NCBI GenBank assembly: GCA_046541875.1
Contig: JBKHCL010000023.1
Coordinates: 1-39,506 of the forward strand
DNA: 39,506 nt
DNA from: CAZFPT01 sp046541875
GTDB lineage: Bacteria; Planctomycetota; Phycisphaerae; SM23-33
Direction of reading: 5' to 3'
Made by a program: the position numbers and the translations under genes. Positions within the stretch are counted from its first letter, which is position 1. Every line of letters starts with the position of its first letter. This document shows, one piece after another, positions 25,222 to 33,918 of this stretch. The notes under the pieces were generated by a model that was not told the DNA's origin, searched no databases, and saw nothing but the letters and a program-made list of their open reading frames with translations.

Positions 25222-26505
25222 ATGCCCGACCTTGCCGACGCACTGGACACCCTCAAAACCCTCGCCACCCCCGCCGAGCTGCGCGAGCTCGCCGAGGCGG
25301 GTCGTGAGTCGGCCGGGGGCATGCGAATCAACGCGCACATCCATCTGCCGCCGAACTTTTCCGCCTTCGAAAGCGTCGCCCAGGCGGTCGACCTCGCGAA
25401 GCAGCAGGACGTCACGGTGCTGGGGGTGAGCAACTACTACGACTTCACCGTGTACGCCGAGTTCATCGAGCGTTGCCGGGCCGCCGGGATCTTCCCGCTG
25501 ATGGGTCTGGAGATCATCTGCATGGATGACCAGCTCCGCGAAACCGGCGTGAAGATCAACGACCCCGGAAACCCGGGCAAGATCTACCTCTGCGGGAAGG
25601 GCATCACCCGCCTGGACCCCATGACCGACCGGGCCAGCGAACTGATCGAGACCATCCGATCCAACGACGACGCCCGGATGGCCGAGATGATCGACAAGCT
25701 CGACCGCCACTTCGCCTCGACCGGGCTGGAGCTGAACCTCGATGCCGACGCGGTGGCCGAGAGGATCGTCGCCCGCCACGACGTGCCCGCCGAGACGGTG
25801 ACCCTCCAGGAGCGCCACGTCGCACAGGCGTTCCAGGAAGCCCTGTTCGACCGGACCGACGCCGAAACCCGCATCGAAACGCTTGGACGAATTCTCGGCG
25901 CCCCCTCCAAAGCCACTCCCGACGCGGCGGTGACCATCCAGGGCGAGATCCGCTCGCACCTGATGAAGGCCGGCAAGCCGTGCTTCGTCGCCGAGTCGTT
26001 CGTGAGCTTCGCCGAGGCGAAGGAACTCATCCTCGAGCTGGGCGGGATCCCCTGCTACCCGACGCTGGCCGACGGAACCACGCCGATCTGCGCGTTCGAG
26101 CAACCGGTGGGCGAGCTGATTCGCAATCTCCGCCGGCGGGGCATCCACTGCGCGGAGTTCATCCCCACGCGCAATCAGCCGGCCGTCCTGCAGCAGTACG
26201 TCTCCGCGATGCGCGACGCGGGCATCGCCATCACCGGCGGAACCGAGCACAATACGTTGGAACTCGGGCCCATCGACCCTCCCTGCGCGGGCGGCTGCCA
26301 CGTGCCCGAACCGGTCCGCGAGATCCTGCGGGAAGGCGCCGAGTTGGTCGCCGCTCACCAGATGCTCTCCCTGCACGGCGAGGACGGCTACGTCACCGAC
26401 AACGGTGAACCCAACCCCGCCTGGGAAACCGCCGAGCAACGAATCGCCGACCTCAGCGCCCTCGGCGCAGCCGCCCTGGGTCGCTATCATGCTTTCACCG
26501 GCTGA
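25222..26505 (+). CDS. PHP-domain metal-dependent hydrolase-like protein
   Basis: 427-aa protein that I assign to the PHP (polymerase and histidinol phosphatase) superfamily. The first metal motif is INAHIHLPPNF (His39, His41), followed by VTVLGVSNYYDFTVY and FPLMGLEIICMDD, matching the early strands of PHP barrels. Later His-containing segments include RHDVPAETVTLQERHVAQ and ITGGTEHNTLELGP, the second resembling the last metal ligands. A helical insertion lies at about 130-240. PHP enzymes hydrolyse phosphoesters; here a phosphatase acting on a pathway intermediate is a guess from context. It is third in the rightward operon, with E3 and the aldolase fusion 20-45 bases to either side. Start ATG 25222 has only a weak ribosome site. 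Confidence 0.65.
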   Translation: MPDLADALDTLKTLATPAELRELAEAGRESAGGMRINAHIHLPPNFSAFESVAQAVDLAKQQDVTVLGVSNYYDFTVYAEFIERCRAAGIFPLMGLEIICMDDQLRETGVKINDPGNPGKIYLCGKGITRLDPMTDRASELIETIRSNDDARMAEMIDKLDRHFASTGLELNLDADAVAERIVARHDVPAETVTLQERHVAQAFQEALFDRTDAETRIETLGRILGAPSKATPDAAVTIQGEIRSHLMKAGKPCFVAESFVSFAEAKELILELGGIPCYPTLADGTTPICAFEQPVGELIRNLRRRGIHCAEFIPTRNQPAVLQQYVSAMRDAGIAITGGTEHNTLELGPIDPPCAGGCHVPEPVREILREGAELVAAHQMLSLHGEDGYVTDNGEPNPAWETAEQRIADLSALGAAALGRYHAFTG

Positions 26506-26549
26506 CCGAATCCTCCAACGAGGACACCCGAAAGGAGACGACGCACCCG

Positions 26550-28598
26550 ATGGCTTCGACGCCCGACCGGCAGGACCTCTCGCCCGACGCGACGCTCATG
26601 GAGCGACTCATCGCCCTGTCGCGCCATTTCGGCGGCGACGAACGATTCGTGATCGCCGGTGGCGGGAACACCTCGGCCAAGACCGACGATACGCTCTACG
26701 TCAAAGCGTCAGGCCATTCGCTGGGAACCATTGACGCCGAGGGGTTCGTCGCGATGAACCGCTCGGACCTCAACGCGCTGCTGTGCAGCGAAGTCGCCGG
26801 CCAGCCCGCCCAGCGCGAAGCCCGCGTCAAACAAGCCATGCTCGCCGCCCGCTGCGACCCAGCCGAGTCGCGCCGCCCCAGCGTCGAAGCCCTCCTCCAC
26901 CACCTGCTGGAGGACACCCTGGTAGCCCACACGCACCCCACGCTGGTCAACGCCGTCGCCTGCTGCACCGAGGGGAAAACCATTGTCGAAGAACTCTTCG
27001 GCGATGAGGTGCTCTGGGTGCCGTTCGTCGAGCCCGGCTACATCCTCGCCCAGACCATCCGCGACGGACTGGCCACGCTGCGCGCCGCCGGCAAGGACGC
27101 CCCCACCGCCATCATCATGCAGAACCACGGGCTCATCGTCGGCGGTGAGACTCTCGACGAGATCCGCCGGAAGACCGACCGCGTGCTGGAAACGCTCGCC
27201 CGACGCGTCTCGCTGGACGCACCGGCCGATGCGTTCGCGCCCTGCAGGCCGCCTGCCGACGACGAGGCGGACACCGTGCTGCGAACCGTCATGCCCGCCC
27301 TGCGGGGCCTGCTGGCCGACAGCGATACGCTGAAGATCGTCACCATCGACGATTCGCCGTTGGCCCGGGCGATTGCATCGAGCGACGCCGGGCGCGACGC
27401 CGCCACCGGCGGGCCATTGACCCCGGACCAGATCGTCTACTGCGGCAGCTTCCCGATGCTCTTCGCCCCGGACGCAGCCGAGGACACCGCCGAAACCGTC
27501 CGTCGATTGACCGACGCGATCGACGCCCACAGACAGGCCCATTCCCTGCCGCCGCGCGTGGTGATTCTCCGGGGCGTGGGGATCCTGGCCGTCGGCGATG
27601 ACATTGCCCGGGCGCGGACCGTCCGCGATGTCTTTTACGATGCGATGCTGATTTCCGCGGGCGCCGAGCGGGCCGGCGGGATTGCCCCGCTCCGCGCCGA
27701 ACACCGCGCGTTCATCGAAGGCTGGGAAGCCGAGGCGTATCGTGCATCCCTGGCCCAAGCGGGTGCCGCTGTCGGCCGGGTGGCCGGCAAGGTCGCCCTG
27801 GTCACCGGAGCAGCGCAGGGGTTCGGGTTGGAAATCGCCCAGCATCTCGCAGCCGAGGGTGCCCATGTGGTGCTCGCGGATGTCAACGTCGACGGCGCCC
27901 GCGCCGAGGCCGAGAAGCTCTCCGAACAGTACGGGCCGGACCGGGCGGTGGGCCTGGCGATTGACGTCAGCCGGGGCGAATCGGTCCGCCAGGCGGTGGG
28001 CGAAGTCGTCCGCGCGTTTGGCGGGCTGGATGTGCTGATCGCCAACGCCGGCGTCCTTCGGGCCCAGAGCGTCAAGACCCAGAGCGAGAAGGATTTCGAC
28101 TTCGTGACGGCCGTCAATTACAAGGGCTACTACCTCTGCGTGCAGAAGGTTTCCGGCGTATTGGCCATCCAGCACGCCGCGCGGGAGAGCTACTGGAGTG
28201 ACATTATCCAGATCAACTCCAAGAGCGGGCTGACCGGGTCGAACAGGAACTTCGCCTACGCCGGCAGCAAGTTCGGCGGGATCGGGCTGACCCAGTCGTT
28301 CGCCCTGGAACTGGTGGAAGACGGCGTGAAGGTCAACTCGATCTGCCCGGGGAACTTCTACGACGGCCCGCTCTGGTCGGACCCGGACAACGGCCTGTTC
28401 GTGCAGTATCTGCGAACCGGCAAGGTTCCCGGCGCCAAGACGATCGAAGACGTCCGCAAAGCCTACGAAGCCAAGACGCCCATCCGCCGGGGCTGCACCA
28501 CGCCCGACGTGATGAAGGCGGTGTACTACCTCATCGAACAGCAGTACGAGACCGGCCAGGCCGTGCCCGTCACCGGCGGGCAGGTCATGCTCAACTAG
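26550..28598 (+). CDS. Bifunctional class II aldolase / short-chain dehydrogenase
   Basis: 682-aa fusion. The N-terminal half is a class II (fuculose/rhamnulose-1-phosphate type) aldolase with GGGNTSAK (37-44), zinc ligands His127 and His129 in VAHTHPTLVNA and His193 in MQNHGLIVGG. The C-terminal half (about 410-682) is a classical SDR: TGAAQGFG cofactor loop (419-426), NAG (499-501), Ser557, Tyr570 and Lys574 (YAGSK). Size and order match the YuxG/RhaD-SDR fusions that split a ketose-1-phosphate into dihydroxyacetone phosphate and an aldehyde and then oxidise the aldehyde. Here no rhamnose isomerase or kinase is adjacent, so the sugar is unknown. Start ATG 26550 follows AAAGGAG by 13 bases. 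It lies between the PHP gene and the SorE-like gene, 13 bases from the latter. Confidence 0.9.
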   Translation: MASTPDRQDLSPDATLMERLIALSRHFGGDERFVIAGGGNTSAKTDDTLYVKASGHSLGTIDAEGFVAMNRSDLNALLCSEVAGQPAQREARVKQAMLAARCDPAESRRPSVEALLHHLLEDTLVAHTHPTLVNAVACCTEGKTIVEELFGDEVLWVPFVEPGYILAQTIRDGLATLRAAGKDAPTAIIMQNHGLIVGGETLDEIRRKTDRVLETLARRVSLDAPADAFAPCRPPADDEADTVLRTVMPALRGLLADSDTLKIVTIDDSPLARAIASSDAGRDAATGGPLTPDQIVYCGSFPMLFAPDAAEDTAETVRRLTDAIDAHRQAHSLPPRVVILRGVGILAVGDDIARARTVRDVFYDAMLISAGAERAGGIAPLRAEHRAFIEGWEAEAYRASLAQAGAAVGRVAGKVALVTGAAQGFGLEIAQHLAAEGAHVVLADVNVDGARAEAEKLSEQYGPDRAVGLAIDVSRGESVRQAVGEVVRAFGGLDVLIANAGVLRAQSVKTQSEKDFDFVTAVNYKGYYLCVQKVSGVLAIQHAARESYWSDIIQINSKSGLTGSNRNFAYAGSKFGGIGLTQSFALELVEDGVKVNSICPGNFYDGPLWSDPDNGLFVQYLRTGKVPGAKTIEDVRKAYEAKTPIRRGCTTPDVMKAVYYLIEQQYETGQAVPVTGGQVMLN

Positions 28599-28611
28599 AC
28601 AGGACCCCACC

Positions 28612-30306
28612 ATGAGTGACGATGTGAAACTTCCCGACACGCAGGCCGCCGTCCAACTGGTCGGGCCCGGTGAGCTGACGCTCAACCGCAAGAAACCCGT
28701 CCATGCGCCCACCGGCAGGCAGATTCTCGCGAAAGTGCAGGCCGTCGGTCTGTGCTTCTCGGACCTCAAGCTGCTCAAGCAGTTTTCCGACCATCCGCGC
28801 AAGGGCCCGGTCGTGGAGGGCATCGACCCGAGCGTGCTGGAATCGCTGCCCAGCTACGTGCCCGGCGAGGAGCCCACCGTACCCGGCCACGAGGTGGCCG
28901 CCGAGATCGTCGCGGTCGGTGAGGAGGTGCAGCACCACCAGGTCGGCGAGACGGTGATGGTGCAGGCCGACTACCGCCCGCTGAAGACGCACGGGTCCAA
29001 CGGCGCATTCGGCTACAACTTCGAGGGCGGGCTGCAGGAGTACATCCTCACCGACGAACGCGTGGTGATGGACGGCGACCAGCGATTCCTGATTCCGGTG
29101 GACGGCGAGGAGAAGGATCAGAGCGCCTCGGCCGTGGCGCTGGTCGAACCGTGGGCGTGCGTGGAGAATTCCTACGTCACGCTGGAACGCCGGCGCCTCA
29201 AACCGGACGGGAAGCTGCTGATCGTGGTCGAACCGGGCCGAAAGGTCGACGGCATCGACGACGCGTTCGACGAAGACGGGCGACCCGCCCACGTCACCAT
29301 GATGTGCGGCGACGACGAGCAGGTGCAGGCCGTCAGGGATCTCGGGTTCGAGGTCGCCCTCTCCGGCGGCGCCCAGGACCTTCCCGATGAGCACTTCGAC
29401 GACATCGTGTACTTCGGGACCAGTAAGGAAGGGATCGACTCGCTGAACGACAAGCTCGCCGCCAGCGGAATTTTCAACATCGTCCTGGGCGGCTGCGAGA
29501 TCGGTCAGCCGATTTCCGTGGGCGTCGGACGGGTGCATTACGGCGGAACGCGCTGGATCGGAACGACCAGCACATCGGCGGCAGTGGCGTATCGCAACAT
29601 CCCCGAGACCGGCGAGATCCGCCCGGGCGATCGGGTCATGGTGATCGGGGCGGGCGGGCCGATGGGTCAGATGCACACGATCCGGGACATCTGCTGCGGA
29701 ATGAAGAACGTCTCGGTGGTGGCGACGGACTTCGACTCGGAGCGGCTGGAGGCGCTGAAGAAGAAGGCCGCCCCCTTCGCCCGCCAGACCGGCGTTCCGT
29801 TGGAGCTGGTGAACCCCGAAAATACCGAGATCGACGGCGACTTTACGTACTTCGCGCTGATGGCCCCGATAGGCGAACTGGTGTCCCAGTCGATCGCGGA
29901 CGCCGACGACGATGCGCTGATCAACATCTTCGCGGGCATCCCCGCCCCGACGCGTCACGACCTGGACATGGACGCCTACATCGCCAAGCGTTGCTTCATG
30001 TTCGGTACCAGCGGGTCGCGCATCACGGACATGAAGATCGTGCTGACCAAGGTGCTCTCCAAACAGTTGGACACCAACTGCTCGGTCGACGCGATCTGCG
30101 GGATGGCCGGTGCCGAAGCCGGCATCGTCGCCGTCGAGAACCGCCGGATTGCCGGGAAAATCATCGTCTACCCGCAGCTCAAGGAAACCGGCCTCATTCC
30201 GCTGGCCGAGCTGGAAGACCACTACGAGACGGTCGCAGCCAAGCTCGGTGAGGGCGGGTTGTGGACCGCCCGCGCCGAGAAGGAACTCCTGAAGGTGGGC
30301 AAGTAG
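28612..30306 (+). CDS. Medium-chain dehydrogenase/reductase, SorE-like, with extra alpha/beta segment
   Basis: 564-aa medium-chain dehydrogenase, much longer than the usual 340-410. The catalytic GroES-like part has AVGLCFSDLKLLKQ (Cys48), PGHEVAAEIVAVG (His93, Glu94) and an EPWACVENSY segment (Glu179), as in the zinc-dependent families. The SDLKLLKQ stretch recalls L-sorbose-1-phosphate reductase (SorE). Residues about 198-300 form an alpha/beta region (LLIVVEP ... DDIVYFGTSKEG ... NIVLGGCEIG) before the canonical cofactor motif VMVIGAGGPMG (342-352), giving two Rossmann-like units. Start ATG 28612 has AGGA at 7 bases; the aldolase-fusion stop is 13 bases upstream. Reduction or oxidation of a ketose/polyol phosphate is inferred from resemblance and from the neighbouring polyol dehydrogenase. 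Confidence 0.78.
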   Translation: MSDDVKLPDTQAAVQLVGPGELTLNRKKPVHAPTGRQILAKVQAVGLCFSDLKLLKQFSDHPRKGPVVEGIDPSVLESLPSYVPGEEPTVPGHEVAAEIVAVGEEVQHHQVGETVMVQADYRPLKTHGSNGAFGYNFEGGLQEYILTDERVVMDGDQRFLIPVDGEEKDQSASAVALVEPWACVENSYVTLERRRLKPDGKLLIVVEPGRKVDGIDDAFDEDGRPAHVTMMCGDDEQVQAVRDLGFEVALSGGAQDLPDEHFDDIVYFGTSKEGIDSLNDKLAASGIFNIVLGGCEIGQPISVGVGRVHYGGTRWIGTTSTSAAVAYRNIPETGEIRPGDRVMVIGAGGPMGQMHTIRDICCGMKNVSVVATDFDSERLEALKKKAAPFARQTGVPLELVNPENTEIDGDFTYFALMAPIGELVSQSIADADDDALINIFAGIPAPTRHDLDMDAYIAKRCFMFGTSGSRITDMKIVLTKVLSKQLDTNCSVDAICGMAGAEAGIVAVENRRIAGKIIVYPQLKETGLIPLAELEDHYETVAAKLGEGGLWTARAEKELLKVGK

Positions 30307-30333
30307 GCGGGCTGCGCGCCGCGGGAGACGACC

Positions 30334-31599
30334 ATGACCAGAACCTTCGTCGGATTCGGATTCGGGCCCATTCAGAGCGGGCTGTTCCTGTATGAAGCCT
30401 ACCTCTCGGGCAACTTCGACCGGTTCGTGGTCGCCGAGGTGGACGCCGATCTGGTCCGCGCCGTTGAGGACGCCGGCGGGCGCTATGCCCTGAACATTGC
30501 CCGCGCCGACCGCGTGGACCCCTTCGAGCTCTCGGGCATCGAGCTGATGAACCCGCGCACCGCCGAGGGCAGGGACGCACTTGTCGACGCAATCGCCGAG
30601 GCGAGCGAGCTGGCCACCGCCCTGCCCAGCGTGGACTTCTACGACGCCGGCGGCGAGACGTCGGTGGTCTCGCTGCTGCAGGCCGGGCTGAGCAAACGCC
30701 ACCAGCCTCACCCAACGGTGCTCTACGCCGCCGAGAACAACAACCACGCCGCGGAGATCCTTACGGGCAAGCTCACCGCCGCCGGCGCGGAGATCGACCG
30801 TTTCCAGGCGCTGAATACCGTCATCGGCAAGATGAGCGGCGTGATTACCGACCCCGAGACCATCGAGGCGATGGAGCTGGCCCCCATCACACCCCGGGCC
30901 GGGCGGGCAATTCTCATCGAGGAGTTCAACCGCATTCTCGTCTCGCGGGTGGAGATCGAGGGCTTCCAGCGCGGCATCGACGTGTTCGAGGAAAAGCCCG
31001 ACCTGCTGCCCTTCGAGGAGGCCAAGCTGTTCGGCCACAATGCGATCCACGCCGTGATGGGCTATCTCGCGGACCTGCGGGGCTACCGGACGATCGCGGA
31101 GGTCGCCGACGATGAGGACATTCTCACCATCGCGAGGGCTGCGTTCCTGGACGAGTCCGGCCCGGCCCTGATCGCCCGACACGCCGGGCTGGGCGATCCG
31201 CTGTTTACCTCGGTCGGCTGGCGGGCATACGCGGAAGACCTGCTCGAACGCATGGTGAACCCGAACCTCAACGACCGGGTCGAACGCGTCGGGCGCGACC
31301 ACTGCCGAAAGCTCGGCTGGGACGACCGCATCTACGGGACAATGCGGCGGGCGCTGAACGCGGGACTCTCGCCGAGGAACCTCGCCAAGGGCGCCGCTGG
31401 GGGCGTGTTCTCGATGATCCGCCGGGCCGACGAACTCACAGATCCGCCGGCTTCCCTGCCCGCCGACGAGAACGATCTCACCCGTGAATCCCTGGCCAGG
31501 CTGCTGGGCGAGATCTGGGGCGACAACGCCGACACCGCCCAGGCGGGGGACTTGATCGACCTGACCTGCCATGCCCTTGACGAACTACCCGCAGGATGA
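30334..31599 (+). CDS. Mannitol-1-phosphate 5-dehydrogenase-like polyol dehydrogenase
   Basis: 421-aa member of the polyol-specific long-chain dehydrogenase family (MtlD-like). It starts with an NAD-binding VGFGFGPIQSGLF (6-18, in place of the usual GxGxxGRG). It carries the AAENNNHAAE segment (132-141), which matches the family's CEN region, and the catalytic KLFGHNAIHAVMGYLADLRG (Lys231, Asn236, His239), the same K-L-F-x-x-N-x-x-H spacing as in MtlD. The C-terminal domain is helical. It would interconvert a polyol (phosphate) and a ketose (phosphate) and is the last recognisable pathway gene of the rightward operon, 27 bases after the SorE-like gene. Start ATG 30334 has GGGAG at 6 bases. 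The substrate is not deducible; sequence drift from typical MtlD is considerable. Confidence 0.78.
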   Translation: MTRTFVGFGFGPIQSGLFLYEAYLSGNFDRFVVAEVDADLVRAVEDAGGRYALNIARADRVDPFELSGIELMNPRTAEGRDALVDAIAEASELATALPSVDFYDAGGETSVVSLLQAGLSKRHQPHPTVLYAAENNNHAAEILTGKLTAAGAEIDRFQALNTVIGKMSGVITDPETIEAMELAPITPRAGRAILIEEFNRILVSRVEIEGFQRGIDVFEEKPDLLPFEEAKLFGHNAIHAVMGYLADLRGYRTIAEVADDEDILTIARAAFLDESGPALIARHAGLGDPLFTSVGWRAYAEDLLERMVNPNLNDRVERVGRDHCRKLGWDDRIYGTMRRALNAGLSPRNLAKGAAGGVFSMIRRADELTDPPASLPADENDLTRESLARLLGEIWGDNADTAQAGDLIDLTCHALDELPAG

Positions 31600-31633
31600 C
31601 GGGGCGGAGGCTCGCATTGGGCACGCCGGGCGA

Positions 31634-31639
31634 TATAAT
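31634..31639 (+). promoter_or_regulatory. Consensus -10 box placing the transcript start at the purN start codon
   Basis: TATAAT ends 7 bases before the purN ATG. The -35 position is poor. No ribosome site precedes the ATG, so a leaderless mRNA is suggested. Confidence 0.35.
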
Positions 31640-31646
31640 CTCTGCC

Positions 31647-32291
31647 ATGACTCTTCCCCGTGAACCATTCGATCGGCCGATCCGCCTGGGCGTGCTGCTC
31701 TCGGGCGGAGGAAGCACGCTGATGAACCTCCTGGAACGCATCGACGCCGGCTCGCTGCCTGCCGAGGTGGCCACGGTGGTCGCATCGCGCCAGTGCAGGG
31801 GCATCGGGCGGGCCGAGGCAGCCGGCCTGGAAGGGCATATCGTGCCCTACCGCGACATGCCCGATCGCGATGCCTACTCCGCGGCAATCATCGAACATCT
31901 CGACGCCGCGGAGGTGGACCTGGTCTGCATGGCCGGTTTCCTCTCGCTGTGGACGATTCCCCGGCGATACGAAGGTCGTGTGATGAACATCCACCCCGCC
32001 CTGCTGCCGAGTTTCGGCGGGCGGGGCATGCACGGCCGGCGGGTCCACCAGGCGGTGCTGGATCACGGCTGTAAGGTCAGCGGATGCACGGTACACCTGG
32101 CCGACAACAGCTACGACACGGGCCCGATCCTTGTGCAGAAGTGCGTTCCCGTCCGGGAGGACGACACGCCCGAGACGCTGGCGGGGCGCGTATTCGACGC
32201 CGAGTGCGAGGCGTACCCCGAGGCGATCGAGCTGTTCGCCGCGGGCCGGGTTGTGCTGGAAGGCCGACGGATCCGCATCACAACAGGTTGA
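31647..32291 (+). CDS. purN: Phosphoribosylglycinamide formyltransferase
   Basis: 214-aa GAR transformylase, third step of de novo purine synthesis, using 10-formyltetrahydrofolate. The N-terminal substrate loop is VLLSGGGSTLMNLLE (16-30) and the catalytic triad is Asn114 and His116 (NIHPALLPSF) with Asp157 (NSYDTGPILV). Length is standard. The start ATG 31647 gives a normal N-terminus, and an upstream in-frame reading to 31596 overlaps the polyol dehydrogenase end. No Shine-Dalgarno is present. It has no evident functional link with the preceding operon and is followed by a 234-base gap holding the next promoter. Confidence 0.93.
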   Translation: MTLPREPFDRPIRLGVLLSGGGSTLMNLLERIDAGSLPAEVATVVASRQCRGIGRAEAAGLEGHIVPYRDMPDRDAYSAAIIEHLDAAEVDLVCMAGFLSLWTIPRRYEGRVMNIHPALLPSFGGRGMHGRRVHQAVLDHGCKVSGCTVHLADNSYDTGPILVQKCVPVREDDTPETLAGRVFDAECEAYPEAIELFAAGRVVLEGRRIRITTG

Positions 32292-32363
32292 ATTGGTCGA
32301 CAAAGTCAATCGCTCCAAGCCAAGTCATGAATTCGCCTTACGCTCGAAACGCACCAAAATGGG

Positions 32364-32392
32364 TTGCATGGGGACGTCGTTTTGCCTAGAAT
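32364..32392 (+). promoter_or_regulatory. Sigma-70-like promoter for the DRE-TIM gene
   Basis: TTGCAT, a 17-base spacer, then TAGAAT. Transcription near 32399 would give a leader of about 127 bases with no clear riboswitch fold. Confidence 0.5.
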
Positions 32393-32525
32393 CTTCTGCT
32401 GAATCGGAGCGCTCGAGGTTTAAGGTCGGTGTTCGCCCTGCCTCCTCAAGCCGACTTGGGAAATCCCCGACGATGGCATACTCGCGCGATCCGACTACCT
32501 ATGAACCGATTGGAGACGAACGACC

Positions 32526-33848
32526 ATGATTGACAAACCCCTTCAGAACGTGGATGAACCGAACCTGTACCGCGACCAGTTCCCTTACCACGAGCTTCCC
32601 CGCGTGGAATTCGAGGACGAGACGGTTCCCTTCTCACCGGCGGAGAATATCTGGATCACGGACACGACCTTCCGCGACGGCCAGCAGGCTCGCCCGCCGT
32701 ATACCATCGACCAGATCGTGGACATCTACCGCCTCGAGGCGAAGCTCGACAACGGCTCGGGCCTGATCCGTCAAAGCGAGTTCTTCCTGTATTCCAAGAA
32801 GGACCGCGACGCGGTGGACCGTTGCCGCGAGGTCGGGGCGGAGTTCCCGCAGATCACCGGCTGGATCCGCGCGGTCAAGAGCGACTTCAAACTGGTCAGC
32901 GACATGAAGCTGCCCGAGACGGGCATCCTCACCAGCTGCAGCGACTACCACATTTTCCTGAAGCTCAAGAAGGACCGTCGCCAGGCGCTGCAGCAGTATC
33001 TCGACGTCACCCGGGCCGCCCTGGACGAGGGCATCCTGCCGCGTTGCCACTTCGAGGACATCACCCGCGCCGATATCGACGGATTCGTCGTACCCTTCGC
33101 CGTGGAACTCATGAAGCTCCGCGAGGAGTACGGGATGGACGTCAAGATCCGCCTGTGCGACACGATGGGGTACGGCGTTCCCTGGCCCGAGGCAGCGCTG
33201 CCGCGGTCGGTGCCCAAGCTCTGCCATCGCATCGTCCACGAGGCCGGCGTACCCAGCCACCTGCTGGAATGGCACGGCCATAACGACTTCCACAAGGTGC
33301 TCATCAACCCCGCCACCGCCTGGCTGTACGGCTGCGCCGCGTGCAACGCCTCGCTGATGGGCATCGGGGAGCGGACGGGCAACTCGCCCCTGGAGGCGAT
33401 GGTCATCGAGGCCGCCCAGCTCCGCGGGCAGGATCCGAAGGTGAACTACCCGGTCATCACCGAGATCGCCGAGTACTTCGCCAACGTCATCGGCTACGAA
33501 ATCCCGACGAACTATCCGCTGATCGGGCGGGACTTCAACACGACCCGTGCGGGCATCCACGCCGACGGGTTGCTCAAGAGCGAGGAGATCTACTCCGCGT
33601 TCGACACCAAGAAGCTGCTGAGCCGACCGATCGGCGTGGCGATTACCGACAAATCCGGGGCCGCGGGAATCAAGCACTGGATCGAGTCGCGCCACGAGAT
33701 CACCGTCGCCAAGGACGACGCCCGTCTGCTGAAGATCCGCGACAGGGTCGACGCCGAGTACGACACCGGTCGAACCACCGCCATCAGCGACGAGGAAATG
33801 AACCTCTGGTTCACCGAGACCTTCGGGCAGGATGTCATCGCCCGCTGA
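32526..33848 (+). CDS. DRE-TIM metallolyase, Re-citrate/homocitrate synthase type
   Basis: 440-aa member of the isopropylmalate/homocitrate synthase superfamily, which condenses an acyl-CoA with a 2-oxoacid. The signature is DTTFRDGQQARPPY (46-59), where common isopropylmalate synthases have DTTLRDGEQ. The metal-binding HGHND (250-254) and the DTMGYG strand (212-217) are present, and there is no LeuA regulatory domain. The long N-terminal leader (NLYRDQFPYHELPRV) and the IRQSEFFLYSKKDRDAV segment resemble, from memory, clostridial and deltaproteobacterial Re-citrate synthases, which form citrate from oxaloacetate and acetyl-CoA in anaerobes. Homocitrate or another 2-alkylmalate remains possible. 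Start ATG 32526 has GGAGACGAACGACC ahead. It is a single-gene unit with its own promoter and a terminator hairpin. Confidence 0.75.
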   Translation: MIDKPLQNVDEPNLYRDQFPYHELPRVEFEDETVPFSPAENIWITDTTFRDGQQARPPYTIDQIVDIYRLEAKLDNGSGLIRQSEFFLYSKKDRDAVDRCREVGAEFPQITGWIRAVKSDFKLVSDMKLPETGILTSCSDYHIFLKLKKDRRQALQQYLDVTRAALDEGILPRCHFEDITRADIDGFVVPFAVELMKLREEYGMDVKIRLCDTMGYGVPWPEAALPRSVPKLCHRIVHEAGVPSHLLEWHGHNDFHKVLINPATAWLYGCAACNASLMGIGERTGNSPLEAMVIEAAQLRGQDPKVNYPVITEIAEYFANVIGYEIPTNYPLIGRDFNTTRAGIHADGLLKSEEIYSAFDTKKLLSRPIGVAITDKSGAAGIKHWIESRHEITVAKDDARLLKIRDRVDAEYDTGRTTAISDEEMNLWFTETFGQDVIAR

Positions 33849-33882
33849 GACGGAGCCTCTGAATAAGGTTGAAACACACCGC

Positions 33883-33918
33883 CGCCGGCGGCGTCCAAAC
33901 GGGCGTCGCCGGCGTTTT
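33883..33918 (+). terminator. Rho-independent terminator candidate
   Basis: A GC-rich hairpin with arms CGCCGGCG...CGCCGGCG, extended inward with G-T pairs around an AAAC loop (33883-33914), is followed by TTTT. It lies 35 bases past the DRE-TIM stop. The T tract is short. Confidence 0.6.

Noticed and set aside
28591..31572. Leftward open frame of 993 codons opposite the SorE-like and MtlD-like genes
   Set aside because: It is the shadow of two recognisable genes with correct starts and motifs. Its translation is rich in Val, His, Arg and Gly without a fold, and has no ribosome site.
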